Source of the DNA: Niabella sp.
GTDB lineage: Bacteria > Bacteroidota > Bacteroidia > Chitinophagales > Chitinophagaceae
Assembly: GCA_017744715.1 (NCBI GenBank)
Contig: JAGIAT010000007.1
Location: 306,202 to 370,201 of the forward strand
Direction of reading: 5' to 3'
Length of the DNA stretch: 64,000 nt
Under the pieces are notes generated by a model. It ran no database searches. It worked only from the letters and a program-made list of their open reading frames with translations, and had not been told where the DNA came from. Shown one piece after another: positions 1 through 8,331 of the stretch (the stretch's first letter is position 1; every line of letters begins with the position of its first letter). Both the position numbers and the translations under genes were made by a program.

Positions 1-100
1 TTTCAGGTTGGATTCCGTTCCTGCCGGGTGCAGCATCACCGATCACAAGGCAACACCGGCTGAAAACTGAAAACTGATATCTGAAAACTGAAATCTGACC
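1..100. repeat. Composite intergenic repeat, partial copy
   Basis: A core starting around ATTCCGTT and ending in GGCAACACC is followed by 7-bp units of the form ACTGAAA / ACTGATA / TCTGAAA (about 59-97). The same core and heptamers recur at 10708-11200 and 13608-13886. It lies just beyond the 3' end of the histidine kinase gene and may continue left of the window. Confidence 0.75.
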
Positions 101-102
101 GC

Positions 103-1443
103 TCAAAAATAAAGCAAAAATGCCGTTCCTTCGCCTTCTTTACTTTTCATCTGGATGCTGCCTTTATGCAGGAGCATGATCTGTTTGCAAAGACTGAGAC
201 CGATACCGTTTCCGTTTTTACGGGTACTGAAGAAAGGGATAAAGATCTGTTCGGCAATTTCATTGGAAATACCCACGCCGTTATCTGCAATTTTTATATA
301 GGGCCGCTCTTCATTGCTGAACGCCGAAAGAACGATTTGCGGCGCCGGGTTCATTTTTACGGCTTCAATGGCATTGGTCATCAGGTTGATCAATACCTGC
401 TCAACGAGGTTTACATCAGCCTGGATACTTAGAAAAGGATCTTTTAAAATCACATCCAGCTGGATGTTTTTTTGATCCAGCGTAGGCTGCATCAGGTTTT
501 GCAGGTTTTCAAACACATCGCTGACCAGTACTTTTTTAAACACCGGTTTGGTAATCTTGTTCAGGTTGCGATAGGTAATGGCAAAGCGTTGCAGGCCTTC
601 GCTTCGTTTTTTTATGGTTTCCAAACCCAGCCGCAGGTCTTCAGGATCAATCACTGCCGCGCCGGCATCTGTTTCCCGTGGCTCCAGCTGACTCTTCAGC
701 GTATCGGCCAGGGAAGAAATGGGCGCTACTGAGTTCATGATCTCGTGGGTCATTACGTTGAGCAGTTTTTGCCAGGCCACCGATTCCGTTTCATCCAGTG
801 TGCCCTTAATGCTTTGCAGGGAAATCAGTTTATCGGTTTGGCCGTCGGTGGCAAAAAGCGTGGCGCCCACGAGCAGTTTTTCATCCAGCATGCCCTTTTT
901 AAACGTAAAGATCGTGGTTTGACCGGTTTCAATGTCGAGTAAGAGCTCCAGGAATTCCGGGTTCCGTTTTTCAAGCGCATGTATGTTTTTGAAATAGGGG
1001 ATATCCGTCATTTTTTTAAAAGCTTCGTTCATCCAGCTGATAACGCCGTTGGTATTGTTAAAGGAAAGAATACCGATGCCCGTAAGCTCCAGGATGGTTT
1101 GCAGGTAAATATTCTCCGCTTTCCGTTCTTTATTTACGGCTTTGAAGCGGTCGTTGATGGAATTAAGCCCCGTGAGCAGTTTTTTCATGTCGCCGCTTGC
1201 CGCAGCCGAGTTATAATTTTTCCCGAAGTCGTTGTACTTAACGGCTTCAACAAATTCCAGGATGATCTTATCCGTTTTCTCGGCCGTTTGAATGATCCGG
1301 ACGAGCATATAGATCCAGAACGGAAAACAGGCGACGGCCCACCACCATTCCCGCCGCAGGCCGCACCAGGCAATGACCGCCGTTAGCAGCAGCAACAGCA
1401 GGATCTGTATAATCAGTCCGATTCTTTTTTTATTCAATGTCAT
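103..1443 (-). CDS. Sensor histidine kinase, NtrB/NtrY-like, partner of the sigma-54 response regulator
   Basis: Membrane-bound sensor kinase of 446 residues. Two hydrophobic segments lie near residues 8-29 and 33-50 with almost no periplasmic loop between them, so the input is probably sensed in or at the membrane or through a partner protein. A PAS-like region follows (about 115-215). The HisKA H-box reads MTHEIMNS with phospho-acceptor H233. The HATPase domain has the N-box around N357, the G1 box DNGVGIS (387-393) and a GNGIGLSL G2 box (411-418). The start overlaps the stop of the upstream response regulator gene by 14 bp, indicating translational coupling. Family assignment is from motifs. 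The link to the adjacent efflux array is inferred from position and from shared promoter motifs downstream of the regulator. Confidence 0.93.
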   Translation of the reverse strand: MTLNKKRIGLIIQILLLLLLTAVIAWCGLRREWWWAVACFPFWIYMLVRIIQTAEKTDKIILEFVEAVKYNDFGKNYNSAAASGDMKKLLTGLNSINDRFKAVNKERKAENIYLQTILELTGIGILSFNNTNGVISWMNEAFKKMTDIPYFKNIHALEKRNPEFLELLLDIETGQTTIFTFKKGMLDEKLLVGATLFATDGQTDKLISLQSIKGTLDETESVAWQKLLNVMTHEIMNSVAPISSLADTLKSQLEPRETDAGAAVIDPEDLRLGLETIKKRSEGLQRFAITYRNLNKITKPVFKKVLVSDVFENLQNLMQPTLDQKNIQLDVILKDPFLSIQADVNLVEQVLINLMTNAIEAVKMNPAPQIVLSAFSNEERPYIKIADNGVGISNEIAEQIFIPFFSTRKNGNGIGLSLCKQIMLLHKGSIQMKSKEGEGTAFLLYF

Positions 1444-2788
1444 ATTTATTCAGCCTGCGGTAAAGTGCGGTTCGTGTTAACCCCAGTTCTTTTGCAGCTT
1501 TTGTAATATTGCCATTGTTCTTTTCAATGGCCAGCAGGATGGCGTTCCGTTCCAGTACATTCAGGTTGATCGATTCCGGAGCTTTGGTCAGTTCCACATC
1601 GCGGCTTTCGATGGGTGAAAACACAATATCACCCGGTAACAGCTCTTCGCCGTCGCTCATGATCACCGCGCGCTCAATGGCATATTGCAGCTCGCGTACG
1701 TTGCCCGGGAAATGGTAATGATTGAGCTTGTCGATCGTTTTTTTATCCAGTTCCAGGTTGGGCTTAAAATACTTTTCCTTGTATTGTTTTACAAAATGCC
1801 GGGCCAGCAGTTCAATATCACCGGTTCTTTTCCGCAGCGGAGGCAATATGATCTCTACGGTATTGATCCGGTAAATAAGGTCTTTACGGAAGCGCTTTTC
1901 ATTGGCCAGTTCTTCCAGCGGTACATTGGTAGCACAAACCAGCCGGATGTCGATAGGGATGGGCTGATGCGATCCTAATTTGGTTACCTGCCGGTTTTGC
2001 AGCACCGTTAACAGCCGGGCCTGCTGGTGGAGGGTAATGTTACCGATTTCATCCAGGAACAGGGTGCCGCTGTTGGCGGCTTCAAAACGCCCGGCGCGGT
2101 CTTCCCGCGCATCGGTAAACGCGCCTTTGGTATGACCAAAAAGCTCACTTTCAAAAAGACTTTCGGTGAGGGAGCCTACGTCGGTTTTTATAAACGGGCG
2201 TTGTGCCCGCAGGGATTGCTGATGGATGGCATGCGCCACCAGGTCTTTACCCGTACCGTTTTCACCCAGCACCAGGATATTGGCATCGGTAGGTGCGATC
2301 TTTTCAATTTTTTTCAGCACATCCTGCATGGCTTCCGAATGCCCCAGCAACCCGCTGCCTGCCCGGGTCATATCGGCCATAGCTGCTGCCGGCTTGCCGG
2401 TTCTTTTTTTAAGCAGCTCTTTTATGTTCTGGATCAGCTGGTCGTTCTGCCAGGGCTTCAGCATGAAATCGGATGCCCCTTCCTTCAGCGATCGCACGGC
2501 CAGGTCAATATCGCCATAAGCCGTAATCATAATGATGGAGGCTTTGGATCCCAGCTCCCGGATCTTCCGCAACCAGTACAGGCCTTCATTGCCGGTGTTG
2601 ATACTGCTGTTAAAGTTCATATCCATCAGGATCAGATCAAAGTCTTTCTTCGAAAAAACCGATCGTAGCTGCTCCGGGTTCTTTTCGGTGGTTACTTCCT
2701 TTACCTGTGATTTTAGCAGGAGACGGGCGGCTGTAAGCACATCCGGATCATCATCAACAATTAATATAGACGCATCTTTTAATAGCAT
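1430..2788 (-). CDS. Sigma-54-dependent response regulator (NtrC family)
   Basis: Transcription activator of 452 residues using the ATG at 2788. A longer frame reaches 2860, but its extra 24 residues are hydrophobic and lie outside the receiver fold. The receiver domain has the acidic cluster VDDD (11-14) and phospho-acceptor D56 in LILMDMN. An AAA+ sigma-54 interaction domain follows, with Walker A GENGTGKD, and a C-terminal Fis-type HTH ends the protein (ITKAAKELGLTRTALYRRL). The loop that contacts sigma-54 reads GAFTDA instead of GAFTGA, a form I associate with Bacteroidota regulators. It is encoded upstream of, and overlaps, its kinase. Four nearby promoters carry a shared 17-bp motif and a sigma-54-like -24 box, so this protein is the obvious candidate activator. 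Confidence 0.95.
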   Translation of the reverse strand: MLLKDASILIVDDDPDVLTAARLLLKSQVKEVTTEKNPEQLRSVFSKKDFDLILMDMNFNSSINTGNEGLYWLRKIRELGSKASIIMITAYGDIDLAVRSLKEGASDFMLKPWQNDQLIQNIKELLKKRTGKPAAAMADMTRAGSGLLGHSEAMQDVLKKIEKIAPTDANILVLGENGTGKDLVAHAIHQQSLRAQRPFIKTDVGSLTESLFESELFGHTKGAFTDAREDRAGRFEAANSGTLFLDEIGNITLHQQARLLTVLQNRQVTKLGSHQPIPIDIRLVCATNVPLEELANEKRFRKDLIYRINTVEIILPPLRKRTGDIELLARHFVKQYKEKYFKPNLELDKKTIDKLNHYHFPGNVRELQYAIERAVIMSDGEELLPGDIVFSPIESRDVELTKAPESINLNVLERNAILLAIEKNNGNITKAAKELGLTRTALYRRLNKYDIE

Positions 2789-2852
2789 ATGGATCACAAA
2801 AATCAGCATAGTAAACCGGATAACAAATATTCTGTGCCGAAATTTTAACCAC

Positions 2853-2959
2853 TGTATCAAAAACAGACGGTAGTTGTCCGGTTTTGTGGTGATTTTAAAA
2901 AGAAGATAAACGCAAGTTGCTGATAGCTAAATTGTTGCTATTGTGGCACGTTGTTTCAA
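2853..2959 (+). promoter_or_regulatory. Putative activator site plus sigma-54 -24/-12 promoter for the gene at 3010
   Basis: A motif TGTATCAAAAACAGACG lies at 2853-2869. Its CAAAAACAGAC part forms an imperfect dyad with GTCCGGTTTTG, 7 bp further on. The -24-like box TGGCAC starts at 2944, 91 bp after the motif start, followed by N5 and TTCAA. The -12 half lacks the canonical GC. The same geometry is seen upstream of 3917, 15274 and 37800. The site also lies 65 bp upstream of the regulator's own start, so autoregulation is possible. Confidence 0.5.
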
Positions 2960-3009
2960 TAGACTGTACAGACAAGACAAGGTCATTAAAAAAATTAAAA
3001 CATAAAAAA

Positions 3010-3456
3010 ATGAAAAAGATCGCATGTATAGTAGCCGCCTTCATCGTGTTGAGCGCCGGCGCTGTTAACACAACCCCGGTTGTAAATGAAAAAGTATTAA
3101 AAACGTTTGACATGCTTTTTGAAAAAGCAGAAAATGTAACCTGGAGAACAACGGATATCAGTAACGAAGCCTGCTTTAATCTGAAAGATATAAAAGTACG
3201 GGCCGTTATCGATAATTATGGTCAGCTGATCCGTACCATCCGTTATTACGGGGAAGAACATCTGCCCGCCAATATCCGTTACAGTCTGAAAAAGAAATTT
3301 GAAAAAAAAGAGATCCGCAATGTTTCTGAACTAAGCGCCAATGACGAGGTAACGTACTATGTAACCTTAATGGACGAAAAACACCTGGTAAACGCGGTAG
3401 TAAGCAGCACCGGCCAGGTGATCCAGTCAAAAAGATATACCCGGGCAGACCGGTAA
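3010..3456 (+). CDS. Small secreted protein, PepSY-like / BLIP-like fold suspected
   Basis: Protein of 148 residues with a signal peptide (about 1-20, MKKIACIVAAFIVLSAGAVN). The mature part alternates charged strands and resembles the short periplasmic proteins annotated as PepSY-like or beta-lactamase-inhibitor-like in Bacteroidota; this is a resemblance, not a proven family call. The ATG at 3010 is preferred over an in-frame ATG at 2917 because the signal peptide begins here and the sigma-54-like promoter (2944) lies between the two. It has its own promoter and its own terminator (3484-3514), so it should be monocistronic. Divergent from the two-component genes, it could be a periplasmic modulator of the kinase, by analogy with CpxP or with the accessory proteins of envelope stress systems. 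That role is speculation. Confidence 0.8.
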   Translation: MKKIACIVAAFIVLSAGAVNTTPVVNEKVLKTFDMLFEKAENVTWRTTDISNEACFNLKDIKVRAVIDNYGQLIRTIRYYGEEHLPANIRYSLKKKFEKKEIRNVSELSANDEVTYYVTLMDEKHLVNAVVSSTGQVIQSKRYTRADR

Positions 3457-3483
3457 CGACTTCACATTTCTCATGTATAATAC

Positions 3484-3514
3484 GGAGTGGATAGTCTTAT
3501 CTGCTCCTTTTTTT
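3484..3514 (+). terminator. Rho-independent terminator
   Basis: A 10-bp stem GGAGTGGATA / TATCTGCTCC (two G-U pairs in RNA) with loop GTCT is followed by seven T residues. It ends the unit of the gene at 3010. Confidence 0.8.
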
Positions 3515-3684
3515 AAGCGTTAGTATTGAGGCACGGGATTCCTGATCGGGTATAAGAATGATTTGAGGTCATTGGAAGCTGTCTGATCCCAGGGACACAG
3601 GTTCCGTTTAAATAAGCAATGGTCATAAGAAACAGATGCCGGGTTGTGTGCAGGTATGCGCATCCGGATCCTCAGGCATTTAGC

Positions 3685-3720
3685 GCTCAAATCTCAATTC
3701 TCAATCTCATATCTCAAAAC
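3685..3720. repeat. Heptamer array, CTCAAAT family
   Basis: Degenerate 7-bp units such as TCTCAAT and CTCATAT run up to the activator-like motif at 3726. The remainder of the 3457-3916 gap (3515-3684 and 3832-3916) shows no credible gene. Confidence 0.65.
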
Positions 3721-3725
3721 CCAAT

Positions 3726-3831
3726 TGTATCAAAAGCGGACAGTGCTTGTGCGATAGCGGACAGAAAAATAAAGTTTGGATGGTTAATTGGTTTACTATC
3801 AATAGTTTGTTAAATTGGCATATTGTTAAAG
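3726..3831 (+). promoter_or_regulatory. Putative activator sites plus sigma-54-like promoter for the adaptor unit
   Basis: The motif TGTATCAAAAGCGGACA is at 3726-3742, and a weaker second copy ending in AGCGGACA is at 3747-3763 (offset 21 bp, two helical turns). A TGGCAT -24-like box starts at 3816, 90 bp after the first and 69 bp after the second copy. The -12 part (TAAAG) is poor. The adaptor gene starts 101 bp after the -24 box. Confidence 0.5.
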
Positions 3832-3916
3832 GACTGATACAGCATGGGTGCTTCCATAGAAGCGGAACGGCAGTAACCGGAACAGGTGAAAGATCTTCAC
3901 AACAAAAAAAGCAGCA

Positions 3917-5170
3917 GTGGATAGAGTTATAGAAAAAAAATTTTGGAACAGGAAGCGGATATGGACGATTGCCGGTATTACAGCCCTGGCATTGCTCATT
4001 GTTTTCAGTATTGTAATGGCCGGCGGTAAAAGCAAACTGAATGTAGACCTGGAGCGCATTACGGTAAGCGAAGTAAAGAAAGCGGCATTTAAGGAGTATA
4101 TACCCGTAAACGGAGTGGTATTGCCGATCAGCACGATTTACCTGGATGCCATGGAAGGCGGAAGGGTTGAAGAAAAATTTGTGGAAGACGGCGCCATGAT
4201 GAAAAAGGGAGAGCCGATATTGCGGCTGAGCAATACGGACCTGGAGCTGAACCTGATTGGCCAGCAGTCTTCCGTATATACCACGCTGGCGCAGGTGCAG
4301 CTGGCAAAATCAACGGCACAGCAGAATACGGTAAATAACCTAAACCAGATGACCGATGCCGAAAGCCAGCTAAAGGAGGCGGAGCGCCTGTATAACCTGA
4401 ATAAATATCTGTATGAAAACAAAGCCATCGGCGAACAGGAATTCCGCAAATCGGAAATTGATTATAATTACAAACTCAAAAAAAGAGATCTTGCAGAACG
4501 CATCACCAAACAGGATGCTGAATCTAACCAGCTGCAAACCCGGCAGGCCGGCCAGTCCTTTAATAATTCTCAAAAAGCATTAAGCCTGTACAGCCGGAAA
4601 GTGGGCGACCTGATATTGCGTGCGCCGGTAGACGGACAACTAACCTCGCTGGATGCGGAGATCGGGCAGTCGAAAAACAAAGGCGAGCGGCTGGGACAGA
4701 TTGATGTATTAACCGGTTATAAAGTGCGGGTGGATATTGATGAACACTATATTTCACGGGTTTTTAATGGTCTTACCGGGGATGTAACCGTGGCCGGGAA
4801 GAACTATCGGCTGCGGGTTAAAAAAGTATATACGCAGGTAACCAACGGCCGCTTCCAGGTAGATATGGAGTTTGTGGGCGATGTGCCCAAAGATATCCGC
4901 CGGGGACAAACCCTGCAGATCAGCCTGGCGTTGAGCGACGAAACCACCGCTGTATTGCTGGCGAAGGGTGGATTTTATCAGCAAACCGGGGGCAACTGGG
5001 TGTTCAAGCTGAGTGATGACGGTAAAACCGCCTATAAAGCGGAGGTACAACTGGGCCGCCAGAACCCGGATTATTATGAAGTACTGAAAGGATTGAAACC
5101 CGGTGATAAGGTAGTAACCAGCAGTTATGAAAATTATGGGGAGATGCAGGAGCTGGTGTTGAAGCAGTAG
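3917..5170 (+). CDS. HlyD/MacA-type periplasmic adaptor protein of an ABC efflux system
   Basis: Membrane-fusion protein of 417 residues that would bridge the inner-membrane permeases and the TolC-type channel. One N-terminal TM helix (about 15-36) anchors it. The split lipoyl/barrel-sandwich halves are near 62-103 and 228-265 (ILRAPVDGQL...EIGQSKNKGERLG). Between them is a long alpha-helical hairpin (about 105-222) rich in Q, K, E and L, the part that contacts TolC. The beta-barrel and membrane-proximal domains follow. The start is GTG at 3917; no in-frame ATG lies before the TM helix. It is the only adaptor gene in the island, so it probably serves many of the 13 permeases. Confidence 0.93.
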   Translation: MDRVIEKKFWNRKRIWTIAGITALALLIVFSIVMAGGKSKLNVDLERITVSEVKKAAFKEYIPVNGVVLPISTIYLDAMEGGRVEEKFVEDGAMMKKGEPILRLSNTDLELNLIGQQSSVYTTLAQVQLAKSTAQQNTVNNLNQMTDAESQLKEAERLYNLNKYLYENKAIGEQEFRKSEIDYNYKLKKRDLAERITKQDAESNQLQTRQAGQSFNNSQKALSLYSRKVGDLILRAPVDGQLTSLDAEIGQSKNKGERLGQIDVLTGYKVRVDIDEHYISRVFNGLTGDVTVAGKNYRLRVKKVYTQVTNGRFQVDMEFVGDVPKDIRRGQTLQISLALSDETTAVLLAKGGFYQQTGGNWVFKLSDDGKTAYKAEVQLGRQNPDYYEVLKGLKPGDKVVTSSYENYGEMQELVLKQ

Positions 5171-5172
5171 GT

Positions 5173-5249
5173 CTTAGTTGTCAGTTTTCAGTTATCAGTT
5201 TTCAGTTATTAGTTGTCAGTTTTCAGTTATTAGTTGTCAGTATCAGTTT
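5173..5249. repeat. Heptamer array, NTYAGTT orientation
   Basis: About ten consecutive 7-bp units of consensus NTYAGTT, mostly varying at the first base (GTCAGTT, TTCAGTT, ATCAGTT, ATTAGTT). It begins two bases after the adaptor stop codon. It is the reverse complement of the AACTGAN family seen at 5731-5799 on the other side of the small gene. Confidence 0.85.
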
Positions 5250-5316
5250 TCGGTGAACCGTTTTGGTTTCTTCAGTTGATCGCTGTTATAAGAAGTTGAA
5301 GACTGATGCTTGGCAG

Positions 5317-5664
5317 TTAAAGTTTGTCCATGAAGCCATAAATCATTTTCTTTATTTCAATGGCTTCGGTAATGAGTGCTTCAGCCACTGGCGTGTCAAT
5401 ATATAAAAGGTCTTTGGATAAAATGAGCTGATAATGCAGCTCCGTAGCAGAGCCGGCGGCGATGTCCAGGAAGTTCTTAAACTGAGGAACAGTTCTCCTG
5501 CCGCAACCTTCGGCTATATTGGTTGGTACGGAATAAGCCGCTTTTCTGATTTGATAGGTTAAGGCCAGCCGCTCATCTTTGGGGAAACCCCTGCTAACGC
5601 GGTAGATGTTGAGCGTCAGCGAATGGCTTCTTTGCCATATCATTAATTTGGTAAAATCCTGCAT
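5317..5664 (-). CDS. Four-helix-bundle protein, 23S rRNA intervening-sequence (S23/IVP) family
   Basis: Protein of 115 residues with the family hallmarks: an N-terminal WQRSHSLTLNIYRVSRGFP segment, a central AAYSVPTNIAEGCGRR, and helices rich in L, E and I to the end. Family members are small, basic, helical, probably RNA- or nucleoprotein-binding; the in-cell role is unknown. It is on the opposite strand to the efflux island and lies between inverted arrays of 7-bp repeats (5173-5249 and 5731-5799). That suggests it entered as a unit together with, or because of, these repeats. It does not look like part of the transporter. No reverse transcriptase or template repeat is near, so a diversity-generating-retroelement accessory role is not supported. 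Confidence 0.9.
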   Translation of the reverse strand: MQDFTKLMIWQRSHSLTLNIYRVSRGFPKDERLALTYQIRKAAYSVPTNIAEGCGRRTVPQFKNFLDIAAGSATELHYQLILSKDLLYIDTPVAEALITEAIEIKKMIYGFMDKL

Positions 5665-5730
5665 GGTGTTTTTAGATTATGAAATTAAATTTAGTAAAAA
5701 TATATAAATGAGTAGCCAGGCATGTGCTTT

Positions 5731-5799
5731 AACTGAAAACTGATGGCTGAAAACTGAAGACTCATGTCTGATCTCTCAATCTTAAACTCAATTCTATCA
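5731..5799. repeat. Heptamer array, AACTGAN passing into TCTCAAT units
   Basis: Units such as AACTGAA, GCTGAAA and ACTGAAG change into TCTGATC and TCTCAAT. The array runs directly into the ATG of the ATPase gene at 5800. Confidence 0.75.
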
Positions 5800-6477
5800 A
5801 TGATTAAAATAACCAATCTCGAAAAAATCTACCGCACGGAAGAAGTGGAAACCGTTGCACTGAACGACCTTTCATTTGAAGTAAGGGAGGGCGAGTTTGT
5901 AGCAGTGATGGGCCCTTCCGGCTGCGGTAAGTCTACGTTGCTGAATATACTCGGGTTATTGGATGATCCCGATGCCGGAAGCTTTTTGTTTAATGGTGTT
6001 GAAGTGGCTAAATTCAATGAACGCAAGCGGGCCGATATGCGGAAAAAAAATATAGGGTTTGTTTTTCAAAGCTTCAACCTGATTGATGAACTGACCGTTT
6101 TTGAAAATGTAGAGCTGCCGTTGATGTATGCGGGCGTAAAGAAATCGGAGCGTAAGACCCGGGTAGATGAAGTACTGGAAAAGGTACAGATCATGCACCG
6201 CCGTAACCACTTTCCGCAACAGCTTTCGGGCGGGCAGCAGCAGCGTGTGGCCGTTGCAAGAGCCGTAGTGAATAAACCCAAACTGATCCTCGCGGATGAG
6301 CCCACCGGAAACCTGGACAGCAGCAACGGAAACGAGGTAATGCAGATGCTAACGGACCTGAACGAAGCCGGAACCACCATTGTAATGGTTACCCACAGTG
6401 AACACGATGCCCGCTACAGTCACCGCATCATCCGCATGCTGGACGGGCATACGGTTACAGAGAATATTCTGGTATAG
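5800..6477 (+). CDS. ABC transporter ATP-binding subunit, MacB/LolD type
   Basis: Nucleotide-binding protein of 225 residues that would power FtsX-type permeases. Walker A is GPSGCGKST (38-46). The Q-loop region is FVFQSFNLIDELTV, the signature LSGGQQQRVAVARA, Walker B LILADEP, D-loop GNLDS, and the H-loop histidine lies in VTHSEHDARYS. All catalytic residues are intact. The ATG at 5800 is chosen because an upstream in-frame ATG (5764) lies inside the heptamer repeat array. It is the complete ATPase of the island, unlike the second copy at 42908. Confidence 0.95.
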   Translation: MIKITNLEKIYRTEEVETVALNDLSFEVREGEFVAVMGPSGCGKSTLLNILGLLDDPDAGSFLFNGVEVAKFNERKRADMRKKNIGFVFQSFNLIDELTVFENVELPLMYAGVKKSERKTRVDEVLEKVQIMHRRNHFPQQLSGGQQQRVAVARAVVNKPKLILADEPTGNLDSSNGNEVMQMLTDLNEAGTTIVMVTHSEHDARYSHRIIRMLDGHTVTENILV

Positions 6478-6697
6478 CGTTGGGGGCCAGAGGCAATGGG
6501 CCGCAGATCTGGTATCGGCTTTAACTACAAGAAGGTCGCAAAAAAGCCCCGCAGGCGCAACCAGCGTATCTGCGGCAACCATAAAAATTGCTTAAGGAAA
6601 CGGTATTGAAGCGTCAATAGAACCTGGGATATCGGATAGCTGTTCTCAAGGCTCCGGTCAAAAGACATAGATAAATAATGCAGGAATGAAACAAAGT

Positions 6698-6730
6698 TGT
6701 AACATTTTTCAATTTTATGGTACTATTAAA
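6698..6730 (+). promoter_or_regulatory. Weak candidate promoter element
   Basis: TGTAACATTT is followed after 18 bp (counted from TGTAAC) by ACTATTAAA, about 30 bp upstream of the S41 peptidase start. The same two words recur at 13886-13922 upstream of the repeat protein with a 22-bp gap. The unequal spacing makes this a weak call. Confidence 0.25.
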
Positions 6731-6757
6731 TAGTAGTTCACCTTTTAAAATGAGATA

Positions 6758-8173
6758 ATGATAAAATGTTTGCGTACTTTCTTTTTAAGTTGCATATACA
6801 CCTGCTTAAACCTGGTATGTTTTCAGGGAAATGCACAGATTGCCAATACCATTGCTGCCGCCGATAAAGTGTATGGCTTATCAAAGTTCTGGCAGGAGGT
6901 CAATTATAACTTTGTTTACCTGGATAAGATCGACCGGAAAGCTTGGGATAGCACCTATAGGGCGCTGATCACCCAGGTTCAGGAAACAAAAAATGATTAC
7001 GAGTATTACCGGCTGCTGGAAAAATTTTGTGCAATGCTCAATGACGGGCATACCAATATTTTCCGGCCGCAGATAAAGGGATTGCAGATCATGCAGAACG
7101 CGTTTGGCGATCACCTGGTGGTGGTGAAGCGGGTGGAGGGAAAGCCCGTCATCGTGCGTTCCTGGAAAAAAGATCAATCGGTGTTACCGGTAGGAAGCGA
7201 AATTGTGGAGGTAAACGGAAGCTCTGCCGAACAACATATAAGAACGCATTTACTGCCCTATATTTCCAGTTCCACTGAATATGTAAAATGGGGCGGAGCT
7301 ACGCACTGGATGCTTGCAGGAGCACCGGGTACTGCTTTCAATATAAAAATCAAAAAGCCGGATGGAAAGCAGGCGGTTGTAAACCTGGTGCATGCCAAGG
7401 CAACGGACAGTATTTATTTTCCGGAACTGGGCGCTTATTACGATGAGCAGAAACGGGAATTGCTGGAATTTAAGATGCTGAAGAACGGAGTGGCTTATCT
7501 TGGATTGAATGGCTTCTCGAACCGGAGGATCGATACATTGTTTGATGAAATCCTGCCGCAACTCTACCAGGCAAAGGGGTTGATCGTAGATCTTCGGTTC
7601 AATGGCGGGGGAAGTACCAATATCGGTACGTATATCCTGAAGTACCTGGTACCGGATACGGTTTTGGCCGGGGCCCGGTATGCAACGCGGGAGCACCTGC
7701 CGGCATTTAAAGCCTGGGGCGGCTATGTTACCGAAAAAGATACCGTTGGCAATGCCTGGAATAAGAAATGCCTGGAGGTATTTAAAGGCGTATATACCTA
7801 TCATTTTCCGTATGAGCCAGACACATTTGTACTCAGCAAACCGCGTATCGTAGTGCCTACCGTAATCCTCACGGGGAATAATACGGCTTCTGCTGCGGAA
7901 GATTTCCTGATTGCGGCAGACAATCAGAAGCATATGATCCGTATGGGCGAGCCCAGCTTTGGAAGCACCGGCCAGCCCCTGGTTTTTGATATGCCTGGCG
8001 GAGGTTCGGCGCGGGTATGTACCAAAAAGGATACCTACCCGGACGGACGGGAGTTTGTAGGGTATGGCATACAGCCTCATATAACCGTTATTCCTACCGT
8101 GCAGGAATATTTGTCCGGCAAGGATGTGGTAAAGGATGCGGCATTGGCGTACCTGTTGAAAAGAATACGATAA
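6758..8173 (+). CDS. Secreted S41 family peptidase (tricorn-protease/CTP type)
   Basis: Protein of 471 residues with a signal peptide (about 1-26, ending GNAQ). A PDZ-like middle part (about 110-205) precedes the S41 core. Candidate catalytic residues are H98 in MLNDGHTNI, the nucleophile S378 in NNTASAAEDF and the acid E381 or the E of GEPSFGSTGQ. The strand motif GLIVDLRFNGGG (274-285) is typical. The H/S/E pattern is closer to tricorn-like serine peptidases than to Ser-Lys CTPs. It sits between the ATPase and the first permease and could degrade or process peptides handled by the efflux system; this is inference from position. Confidence 0.9.
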   Translation: MIKCLRTFFLSCIYTCLNLVCFQGNAQIANTIAAADKVYGLSKFWQEVNYNFVYLDKIDRKAWDSTYRALITQVQETKNDYEYYRLLEKFCAMLNDGHTNIFRPQIKGLQIMQNAFGDHLVVVKRVEGKPVIVRSWKKDQSVLPVGSEIVEVNGSSAEQHIRTHLLPYISSSTEYVKWGGATHWMLAGAPGTAFNIKIKKPDGKQAVVNLVHAKATDSIYFPELGAYYDEQKRELLEFKMLKNGVAYLGLNGFSNRRIDTLFDEILPQLYQAKGLIVDLRFNGGGSTNIGTYILKYLVPDTVLAGARYATREHLPAFKAWGGYVTEKDTVGNAWNKKCLEVFKGVYTYHFPYEPDTFVLSKPRIVVPTVILTGNNTASAAEDFLIAADNQKHMIRMGEPSFGSTGQPLVFDMPGGGSARVCTKKDTYPDGREFVGYGIQPHITVIPTVQEYLSGKDVVKDAALAYLLKRIR

Positions 8174-8278
8174 CCCTTGCTGGTTGCGCACTTAACAAAC
8201 AGGTGAGGGAATAGGGAATGAGTGGATTTTAAAATTTGGCAAAAATACCGGTGCCGGCGTTGTGATCCCAAACGTAAT

Positions 8279-8302
8279 CAACTGAAAGCTGATAGCTGAC
8301 AG
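8279..8302. repeat. Short heptamer run
   Basis: Three to four units of ACTGAAA / GCTGATA / GCTGACA type lie 30 bp before the first permease start. Confidence 0.55.
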
Positions 8303-8331
8303 CGCATTTCTCGAATCTTAAGTTAAAAAAA

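Noticed and set aside
979..1386. Long antisense frames over the kinase and permease genes
   Set aside because: Shadows of strongly supported genes on the other strand; no motifs.
2789..2860. 24-residue N-terminal extension of the response regulator
   Set aside because: Hydrophobic, outside the receiver fold, and overlaps the region holding the candidate activator site.
3619..3813. 64-residue open frame
   Set aside because: Crosses the heptamer array and the activator-like motifs; no family resemblance and better explained as regulatory DNA.
5317..5664. Avd-like accessory protein of a diversity-generating retroelement
   Set aside because: No reverse transcriptase, template or variable repeat occurs in the window; sequence fits the S23/IVP family.
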